NCBI GenBank assembly: GCA_013696785.1
Contig: JACCXW010000032.1
Span: 1-5,057, forward strand
Reading direction: 5' to 3'
Source: Geodermatophilaceae bacterium
GTDB lineage: Bacteria; Actinomycetota; Actinomycetes; Mycobacteriales; Geodermatophilaceae
Length of the DNA stretch: 5,057 nt
The translations under genes were made by a program, and so were the position numbers. A model generated the notes under the pieces. It was not told the DNA's origin and made no database searches. It saw only the letters and a program-made list of their open reading frames with translations. Numbering within the stretch: position 1 is the stretch's first letter; the number at the start of each line of letters is the position of its first letter. Below are positions 1 through 5,057 of this stretch, piece after piece.

Positions 1-1743
1 GGGCTGCTCACCGCCCCCGCGGTGGCCGCCCCCGCCGATGCGACCACGAGCGGGCCGGCGATCGACGCCTTGCAGACGCCGGGGCGGCTGATCCCGATGG
101 GTTCGGGCTCGTTGCGCGAGATCGCGGCGAGCCACGCCGGCGAGCAGGCCGAGGTGCTGACCAACGGCCCGGAGATCCCCGGACCCAAGCGACCGAACGC
201 CGCGCCCGACCCGAGGGTGACCCCTGCCCTTACACCAAACCCCGGCATCACACCGGTGGCCGGGCGGGAGAAGGGGATGCTGGCCTTCAACGGCTTGAAC
301 CATGTCGACAGCCGTTACGCGAGCAACGGCAACCAGTACAGCGGCGAGCCCCCGGACCAGGCGCTCTGCGTGGGCAACGGCTTCACCTTCGAGATGGTCA
401 ACCAGGTGGTGACCGTCTACAACGGAGACGGCTCACAGCTCGTGCCGGACGCGAGCATCAACGAGTTCTACGGCCTCGCACCCAACATCACCCGAACCGC
501 CCCGCCCACGTTCGGGCCATTCGTCTTCGACCCGGTGTGCCTGTACGACGCGCAACTGCAGCGGTGGTTCGTCATCAACACCGGACTCGACGCGGACCCC
601 TTCACCGGCGCCTTCACCGGCGGGTCACGCCTCTACCTCGCCGTGAGCGCGACCGACGATCCGACCGGAACATTCGGCTACTACAGCCTTGACACGACCG
701 ATGGCGACGAGAACGACACCGGGTGCCCCTGCTTCGACGACTTCCCGCACATCGGAGCGGACGCGAACGGCTTCTTCATCAGCACCAACCGCTTCTCGGT
801 GTTGGGCCCGGAGTTCAACGGCGCCAAGATCCATGCGTTCTCCAAGCAGGGTCTAGCCGCCGCGGCAGATGGGACCGGACCGGTGCCGCCGGTGGTCAGC
901 ATCAACGCCGGATACGTCAACGGAAATCCGTCGTTTACCGTGCAGCCGGCGACGGTGCCGCCAGGCGGGCAGTTCCTCGATCGCGAGTACTTCCTGTCAA
1001 GCCTGAACTTCGACACGAACTCCGAGGAGAGCATCGCGATCTGGGCACTGGACAACACCGAGACGCTCGACACCGAAGAGCCCGACCTGCGGCTGACCCG
1101 ACGCGTCATCAGCAGCCTGGAGTACGCCTTCGCACCAGACGTCCGGCAGCGGCCGGGACCCGCGCCACTGGCGGAGTCCCTCGGCGAGCGGCTGAACAAG
1201 CTTGACAACGGCGCGGGCGGCAACATGCAGGAGATAACGTTCGCTGACGGTCGGCTGTGGGCTACGGTAGGGACCGCGGTCGGCGCGCCGGGCGAGCCGA
1301 AGCGGTCCGGCGTCTTGTGGCTGCAGGTTCAGCCCACGTTCCGCTTCGGCCAGGTCGGCGGGCGGGTCGTGGAGCAGGGGTACGTCACGGTCAACAACAA
1401 CAGCCTGCTGTACCCGACGGTCGGTGTGAACGCCGACGGCGTTGGCGCGATCGTAATGAGCCTGGCTGGGCCGACGGTCTTCCCAAGCGCGTCGTTCATC
1501 GCGATCGACAGTTCGGGTGTCAGCGGGCCGGTCCGGGTACCCGGGGTTGGTGCCGGGCCGGAGGACGGCTTCACCTGCTACCTCGCCTTCGGTGACCGCA
1601 GCAGAGGTTGCCGCTGGGGTGACTACACCGAGGCCGTCGCCGACGAGAACGGCGATATCTGGATGACGACGGAGTACATCCCGAACGGCCCCCGGACCGA
1701 GCTGGCCAACTGGGGCACCTACGTGATGAAGGTCAACCGCTAG
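1..1743 (+). CDS. Secreted protein of unknown function, probably beta-propeller-like (5' end missing)
   Basis: The frame is open from base 1 for 580 codons to TAG at 1741-1743. The first residues (GLLTAPAVAAPADA) look like the end of a signal peptide with an AxA-type cleavage site. The true start therefore lies upstream of the window, and the GTG at 22 is probably internal. Numbering from the first codon, a proline-rich linker (about 58-88) precedes a large domain containing EPPDQALC (116-123), FEMVNQVVTVYN (130-141), DPVCLYDAQLQRWFV (177-191), CPCFDDFPHIGAD (242-254), GFFISTNRF (257-265), CRWGDYTEA (537-545) and a closing W..TEY (554-559). From memory, similar PPD, DP-x-YD-x-x-x-x-RW, P.IG, TTN-F and WGDY motifs recur in exported bacterial proteins thought to fold as beta-propellers. 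Six cysteines (123, 180, 242, 244, 526, 537) could form three disulfides, which fits life outside the cytoplasm. No catalytic motif or C-terminal anchor is visible. Export is well supported; the fold is inferred and the function unknown. Confidence 0.85.
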   Translation, partial: GLLTAPAVAAPADATTSGPAIDALQTPGRLIPMGSGSLREIAASHAGEQAEVLTNGPEIPGPKRPNAAPDPRVTPALTPNPGITPVAGREKGMLAFNGLNHVDSRYASNGNQYSGEPPDQALCVGNGFTFEMVNQVVTVYNGDGSQLVPDASINEFYGLAPNITRTAPPTFGPFVFDPVCLYDAQLQRWFVINTGLDADPFTGAFTGGSRLYLAVSATDDPTGTFGYYSLDTTDGDENDTGCPCFDDFPHIGADANGFFISTNRFSVLGPEFNGAKIHAFSKQGLAAAADGTGPVPPVVSINAGYVNGNPSFTVQPATVPPGGQFLDREYFLSSLNFDTNSEESIAIWALDNTETLDTEEPDLRLTRRVISSLEYAFAPDVRQRPGPAPLAESLGERLNKLDNGAGGNMQEITFADGRLWATVGTAVGAPGEPKRSGVLWLQVQPTFRFGQVGGRVVEQGYVTVNNNSLLYPTVGVNADGVGAIVMSLAGPTVFPSASFIAIDSSGVSGPVRVPGVGAGPEDGFTCYLAFGDRSRGCRWGDYTEAVADENGDIWMTTEYIPNGPRTELANWGTYVMKVNR

Positions 1744-1754
1744 GACTCCACGAT

Positions 1755-1802
1755 TGCGGGGAAACCACGTATCGCATCGGAGCGATACGTGGTTTTCCCG
1801 CA
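1755..1802 (+). terminator. Long near-perfect hairpin, probable transcription terminator
   Basis: The left arm (1755-1775) and right arm (1782-1802) pair over 21 positions with a single G-U pair and a six-base loop (ATCGGA). Beyond a T/T mismatch, three more pairs (1751-1753 with 1804-1806) extend it. It begins about 11 bases after the stop of the exported-protein gene. AAA in the left arm pairs with part of a TTTT run (1793-1796) in the right arm, so the inner stem from CCACG to CGTGG is followed by TTTT, as in an intrinsic terminator. The A/T symmetry would also allow it to act on the opposite strand. The stem is longer than most terminators, so a processing site or a repeat-derived element is possible. 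Confidence 0.7.
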
Positions 1803-1832
1803 TTCGCGCGAGTTGGCAAGGTCAGTTGCCGC

Positions 1833-1839
1833 AAGGGGG
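1833..1839 (+). promoter_or_regulatory. Ribosome binding site that fixes the methyltransferase start
   Basis: AAGGGGG lies six bases before the TTG at 1846 and is a good Shine-Dalgarno match. It supports this TTG over the upstream in-frame GTG at 1789, which falls in the right arm of the hairpin and would add 19 residues unlike the family. A small inverted repeat (GGCAA 1815-1819, TTGCC 1826-1830) lies just upstream. I could not identify a convincing -35/-10 promoter between the hairpin and this site. Confidence 0.65.
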
Positions 1840-1845
1840 ACGAAG

Positions 1846-2505
1846 TTGTCGGAGCGTTCAGGAACCCTCGCTGACGATCCGTTCAATGGGCGGCACCCAA
1901 CCAGTCACGAACGGCTGACGGGACTGCCCTGGGACGCGTCGTACCACGACGGCCCTGCGCCCTGGGATATCGGCCGGCCGCAGCCGGCAATAGTGCGTTT
2001 GGCATCCGAAGGCGGATTCGCCGGAGCGGTGCTAGATGCGGGCTGCGGGACCGGCGATAACGCTCTTCACGTCGCCTCGCTGGGATCGTCGGTTCTGGGC
2101 GTTGACGTGGCTGAGACCGCACTGGCGATCGCCCGTGCGAGGGCCGACGACCGTGGGATCGAGGTTGAGTTCGCTGCGGCTGACGCGTTCCAGCTGGAGC
2201 GTTTGGGGCGCCGGTTTGAGACGGTGCTGGACTGCGGTCTGCTCCACACATTAGACGGCGACGAGCGACCGGGATACGTGGCGAGTCTGGCGTCTGTGAC
2301 CGAGCACGATGGAACCCTGTATGTGCTGTGCTTCAGTGACGGTGGTCCCGATACCGGTCCGCACCCCATCAGTCAGGAAGAGCTGAGAACGGCGTTCGAC
2401 CCCAGCACTGGATGGAACATCGCCGCCATCGAACTGGACCGGGTCCAGACGAGATACCACGACGACGGCGCACCGGCCTGGTTCGCGACAATCAAACGGA
2501 TCTAG
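1846..2505 (+). CDS. Class I SAM-dependent methyltransferase, TPMT/halide-thiol methyltransferase-like
   Basis: This is a soluble 219-residue protein predicted to transfer a methyl group from S-adenosylmethionine. Residues from the TTG start show a substrate-side N-terminal segment with WDASYHDGPAPWDIGRPQP (29-47). The PWDIGRPQP part is typical of the thiopurine/thiol/halide methyltransferase-like group. Motif I, LDAGCGTG (63-70), is the glycine-rich SAM loop. D87 in GVDVAE should bind the SAM ribose, and D113 in AADAF lies near the adenine. DCGLLHTL (129-136) is the motif after strand 4. The length suits a single Rossmann-type domain with no extra domain, signal peptide or membrane segment. 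The substrate cannot be read from sequence: small thiols, halides or another small molecule are all possible. The gene follows the exported-protein gene on the same strand but is separated from it by a strong hairpin, so it probably has its own transcript or depends on read-through. The TTG start suggests modest translation. Confidence 0.88.
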   Translation: MSERSGTLADDPFNGRHPTSHERLTGLPWDASYHDGPAPWDIGRPQPAIVRLASEGGFAGAVLDAGCGTGDNALHVASLGSSVLGVDVAETALAIARARADDRGIEVEFAAADAFQLERLGRRFETVLDCGLLHTLDGDERPGYVASLASVTEHDGTLYVLCFSDGGPDTGPHPISQEELRTAFDPSTGWNIAAIELDRVQTRYHDDGAPAWFATIKRI

Positions 2506-2508
2506 CCT

Positions 2509-2543
2509 GCGGGGGCTGTAGCTCGAGAACGTGGAGCGCCCGC
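2509..2543 (+). terminator. Possible GC-rich terminator hairpin after the methyltransferase
   Basis: Three bases after the methyltransferase stop, GCGGG (2509-2513) can pair with CCCGC (2539-2543), and GCTC (2521-2524) with GAGC (2534-2537) inside it. The left side is bulged and there is no T run. GC-rich hairpins without a T tail are common at gene ends in actinobacteria, and the place is right, but the structure is imperfect. Confidence 0.3.
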
Positions 2544-2582
2544 CTAGGACGAGTGGACGGCGGCTGTCCCGACAACGCCGGC

Positions 2583-2596
2583 CGGGTGCGGACCCG
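2583..2596 (-). terminator. Possible short terminator hairpin after the HAD gene
   Basis: CGGGT (2583-2587) and ACCCG (2592-2596) form a perfect five-pair stem with a four-base loop, four bases beyond the HAD stop codon when read on the minus strand. No T run follows. Its position at the end of the metH-HAD unit is the main argument; a stem this short can arise by chance in GC-rich DNA. Confidence 0.25.
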
Positions 2597-2600
2597 ATCC

Positions 2601-3266
2601 TCAAGGGCTCGGCGCTGCGCTCCAGATCTCACGCAGGTCATCGACGGTGACACCGGCCAGGGTGTCTCGCAGGACGACGCCCGGCTGCGCAGGCAACGGA
2701 GCGGCCCGGGGCACTGCCAGCACCGTGCAGCCGGCCGCCACCCCCGCGGCCACCCCCGTCGGGGAGTCCTCGATCACGAGTGCCTCCGCCGGCTCCAGCC
2801 GCAGCAGCGACAGCGCCCGGCGGTAGGGGGCGGCGTCCGGCTTTGCGACGGTCTCGCCGCCACAGACGACCGCGTCGAAGTGCTCGGCCCCCATCGAACG
2901 CAGCGCGTCCTCAACCAGCGGCCGGTTAGTGGACGTCACAAGCGCTGTACGCAGCCCGGCGCGGCGTACCGCGAGCAGCAGCTCGCGGGCCCCGGGCTGC
3001 CACAGCAGGCCTTCGGCGAACAACTCACCGGTCCGCACGTCCAACCAGGCGGCGTCCGCAGCGCTGTCGCGACCGGTGAGACCGAGGTCGGCGTAGAAGA
3101 TGTCCATGGACACCGCCATGCTCGTCCCGACCATGGCCTCCCGGGCGCCGTCGGACAGCACCCCCCCGAGTTTCGCCGCGAACTCCTGCAACGAGACGTC
3201 CCAGAGCTTCTCCGAATCCAGCAGGGTTCCGTCCATATCCCACAACACAGCTCGCAGCACGCTCAC
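2601..3266 (-). CDS. HAD-superfamily hydrolase, subfamily IA (beta-phosphoglucomutase-like phosphatase)
   Basis: This is a 221-residue cytoplasmic protein with all four HAD motifs. Motif I is DMDGT, with nucleophile D10 and acid/base D12. Motif II is LVTST (T111). Motif III is K142 in AKPD. Motif IV is the acidic pair E166-D167 in VIEDSPTGV, for magnesium. Residues about 18-85, between motifs I and II, are a helical C1 cap, which places it in subfamily IA with beta-phosphoglucomutase and phosphoglycolate-type phosphatases. The likely reaction is hydrolysis, or less likely intramolecular transfer, of a small phosphate ester through an aspartyl-phosphate. The substrate cannot be told from sequence. 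The chosen GTG (3266-3264) overlaps the metH TGA as GTGA, which predicts translational coupling. A second GTG six bases later (3260-3258) also has an AGG at suitable distance and would give a typical MLRAVLWDMDG start. The frame stays open upstream inside metH, but that extension is out of frame with metH and is not real. Confidence 0.92.
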   Translation of the reverse strand: MSVLRAVLWDMDGTLLDSEKLWDVSLQEFAAKLGGVLSDGAREAMVGTSMAVSMDIFYADLGLTGRDSAADAAWLDVRTGELFAEGLLWQPGARELLLAVRRAGLRTALVTSTNRPLVEDALRSMGAEHFDAVVCGGETVAKPDAAPYRRALSLLRLEPAEALVIEDSPTGVAAGVAAGCTVLAVPRAAPLPAQPGVVLRDTLAGVTVDDLREIWSAAPSP

Positions 3267-5057
3267 CTGGCGTTGAAGTACTTGGCCTCGGGGTGGTGCA
3301 CGATGATGGCCGACGTCGACTGCTCCGGGTTTAGCTGGAACTCCTCGGACAGCTCGACCCCGATCCGGCCGGGTTCGAGCAGTTGCATGACCTGGCGCTG
3401 GTCCTCCAGATCCGGGCAGGCCGGGTACCCGAAGGAGTACCGAGAGCCCCGGTAGCCCTGCTGGAACACGTCCTGCAGGCTCGGCGAGTCCGCCGCTGCG
3501 GCCGTCGTACCGTCTCCGAAGACGAGTTCCTCGCGGGTCCGCCGGTGCCAGTACTCGGCCAGCGCCTCGGTGAGCTGGACCGACAACCCGTGCACTTCCA
3601 GATAATCGCGGTACGCGTCCGCGGCGAATAACGTGTTGGCGAACTCGCTGATCCGCTGCCCCATGGTGACGACGTGGAACGCTACGACGTCGATCTCGCC
3701 GGAGTCCTTTGCGCGGAAGAAGTCGGCCAGGCACAGCCGCCGTTCGCGGCGCTGGCGTGGGAACGTGAAGCGCACCCACTCTCCGCCGGGATCCTCACGC
3801 GTGCCGTGCAGCACGATCAGATCGTCGCCCTCGCTGATGCACGGGAAGTAGCCGTAGGCGACCGCCGCCTCCAGGACGCTCTCGGTGTGGAACCGGTCCA
3901 GCCAGTAGCGCAGCCGCGGGCGTCCCTCGGTCTCCACCAGCTCGTCGTACGACGGCCCGCGGCTGTCGTCTGATCCCCGGGCTCCGCGCAGGCCCCATTG
4001 GCCCATGAACGTCGCTCGCTCGTCCAGCATTGCCGCGTACTCGGCCAGCGCCAGGCCGCGGACCACCCGGGAACCCCAGAACGGCGGTGTCGGTACGGCG
4101 TTGTCGGTAGCCACGTCGGAGCGGCCGATCGGCTGCTCCTCCGCTTCCTCGGTCGTGCGGCGCTCCGCGACGATCCGGGCTGAGCGTTCCCGACGTTTCT
4201 TGCGCTCATCCTGCTTTTCCCGCTCAATCGACTGGGCGTGGGCGAGGCCAGGTGAAGCCGCTTGGGCTGGACCCTTGCCAGCGCGAGCCGCCATCAGGGA
4301 TCCCATCAGGCGGAGCCCTTCAAACGCATCCCGTGCGTACCGCACGTCGCCGTCGTAGGTCTCGGTCAGGTCGCCCTCGACGTAGGACCGGGTCAACGCC
4401 GCGCCACCGAGCAGCACCGGGAACTTCTGGGCGAGCCCGCGCGAGTTCAGTTCCTGCAGGTTCTCCTTCATGATCACCGTCGACTTCACGAGCAGCCCCG
4501 ACATGCCGATCACGTCGACGCGCTGCTCTTCGGCGGCCTCGATGATCGCGCCGATCGGCTGTTTGATCCCGAGGTTGACCACGTCGTAGCCGTTGTTCGT
4601 CAGGATGATGTCGACCAGGTTCTTGCCGATGTCGTGCACGTCGCCCCGGACGGTGGCGAGCACGATCTTGCCCTTGCCGTCCTCGTCCGACTTGTCCATG
4701 TGCGGCTCGAGGTACCCCACCGCGGCTTTCATCACTTCTGCGGACTGCAGCACGAACGGCAGCTGCATCTCGCCGGACCCGAACAGGTCACCGACGGTCT
4801 TCATCCCGGCCAGGAGCGTGTCGTTGACGATCTCCAGCGGCGGCCGGCTGGTCATGGCCAGATCCAGGTCGACCTCCAGGCCGTTGCGCTCGCCGTCGAT
4901 GATCCGCCGCTCCAGCCGCTCCGACAGCGGCAGCGCGGCGAGTTCCTGCGCCCGGGTCTCCCGGCTGGACTGGGCGTCGACACCCTCGAACAGCTGCAGG
5001 AAACGCTGCAGCGGGTCGTAGTCCTCCCGGCGCCGGTCGTAGACCATGTCCAGGGCG
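3263..5057 (-). CDS. metH: Cobalamin-dependent methionine synthase, C-terminal half (5' end missing)
   Basis: MetH (5-methyltetrahydrofolate-homocysteine methyltransferase, EC 2.1.1.13) is a cytoplasmic enzyme that methylates homocysteine to methionine through methylcobalamin. About 597 codons are present; the frame is open to the window edge. Numbering from the methionine at 5047, residues 1-20 are the tail of the folate-binding barrel. Residues about 39-120 are the four-helix cobalamin cap, including LPFVLQSAEVMK. Residues about 127-250 are the Rossmann cobalamin domain: DVHDIG (136-141), whose H138 should be the lower cobalt ligand, S183 in GMSGLL, and GG at 214-215. A charged linker (about 253-315) leads to the SAM-dependent reactivation domain (about 320-594), with GYRGSRYSFGYPACP (531-545), where R536 matches the SAM-binding arginine, and a closing HHPEAKYF. 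The homocysteine domain and most of the folate domain lie beyond the window, since full-length MetH has about 1,150-1,250 residues. The C-terminus is intact, so the gene appears functional. The stop overlaps the HAD start by four bases. Confidence 0.97.
   Translation of the reverse strand, partial: ALDMVYDRRREDYDPLQRFLQLFEGVDAQSSRETRAQELAALPLSERLERRIIDGERNGLEVDLDLAMTSRPPLEIVNDTLLAGMKTVGDLFGSGEMQLPFVLQSAEVMKAAVGYLEPHMDKSDEDGKGKIVLATVRGDVHDIGKNLVDIILTNNGYDVVNLGIKQPIGAIIEAAEEQRVDVIGMSGLLVKSTVIMKENLQELNSRGLAQKFPVLLGGAALTRSYVEGDLTETYDGDVRYARDAFEGLRLMGSLMAARAGKGPAQAASPGLAHAQSIEREKQDERKKRRERSARIVAERRTTEEAEEQPIGRSDVATDNAVPTPPFWGSRVVRGLALAEYAAMLDERATFMGQWGLRGARGSDDSRGPSYDELVETEGRPRLRYWLDRFHTESVLEAAVAYGYFPCISEGDDLIVLHGTREDPGGEWVRFTFPRQRRERRLCLADFFRAKDSGEIDVVAFHVVTMGQRISEFANTLFAADAYRDYLEVHGLSVQLTEALAEYWHRRTREELVFGDGTTAAAADSPSLQDVFQQGYRGSRYSFGYPACPDLEDQRQVMQLLEPGRIGVELSEEFQLNPEQSTSAIIVHHPEAKYFNAR

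Noticed and set aside
997..1803. 268-residue minus-strand frame antisense to the exported-protein gene.
   Set aside because: It is arginine- and alanine-rich shadow coding as expected in GC-rich DNA, matches no family, and the plus-strand frame has clear protein motifs.
1789..1845. Earlier GTG start for the methyltransferase.
   Set aside because: The codon lies inside the hairpin arm, has no ribosome binding site and adds 19 residues, whereas the TTG at 1846 has AAGGGGG at six-base spacing.
2512..2562. tRNA-like stretch: GGGGCTGTAGCTC followed by GAGC resembles an acceptor and D-arm, and CTAGGAC could be an anticodon loop.
   Set aside because: The anticodon stem has two mismatches in five, there is no T-arm consensus and no 3' acceptor strand. 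At most it is a chance resemblance or a decayed remnant.
2412..3455. 347-residue plus-strand frame spanning the methyltransferase end, the gap and the HAD gene.
   Set aside because: Its translation is low-complexity Arg/Gly/Gln-rich and runs antisense to a HAD gene with all four catalytic motifs.
3267..3779. N-terminal extension of the HAD frame far into metH, giving a 392-residue reading frame.
   Set aside because: The extra residues are the out-of-frame reading of metH. The HAD domain begins right after the GTG at 3266, as usual for the family.
4593..5021. 142-residue plus-strand frame opposite metH.
   Set aside because: Serine- and arginine-rich antisense shadow of the cobalamin domain with no recognisable motif.

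Overview
The window is GC-rich bacterial DNA. Dense coding, GTG and TTG starts, strong G/C at third codon positions and the sequence type of the methionine synthase all point to a high-GC actinobacterium (Actinomycetota). I cannot name a genus from sequence alone. There are four protein genes, two of them cut by the window edges, and no gene-free stretch longer than about 100 bases. I see no tRNA, rRNA, CRISPR array, insertion sequence or phage gene.

Left part, + strand. Positions 1-1743 hold most of a large exported protein whose first codons are missing. The window opens inside what looks like the end of its signal peptide. The mature protein resembles a widespread class of secreted, probably beta-propeller-like proteins of unknown function. 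A long, nearly perfect hairpin (about 1755-1802) closes this gene. Just after it comes a class I SAM-dependent methyltransferase (1846-2505). Its most likely start is a TTG with a good ribosome binding site, because the longest reading frame would begin inside the hairpin.

Right part, - strand. The C-terminal half of a cobalamin-dependent methionine synthase (MetH) runs in from the right edge (5057 to 3263). It carries the cobalamin cap, the cobalamin-binding Rossmann domain and the complete SAM-dependent reactivation domain. Its stop codon overlaps, by four bases, the GTG start of a small HAD-superfamily phosphatase (3266 to 2601). The two genes are therefore almost certainly cotranscribed and translationally coupled.

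The methyltransferase and the HAD gene converge on a 95-bp gap (2506-2600) that holds only two short GC-rich hairpins as possible terminators. MetH makes methionine, the precursor of SAM, and the methyltransferase consumes SAM. They lie on opposite strands in separate units, so a functional link is only a guess. The window looks mostly like ordinary chromosome. The points worth a second look are the long intergenic hairpin with the methyltransferase start beside it, the metH-HAD coupling, and the uncharacterised exported protein. I found nothing that amounts to a previously undescribed system.
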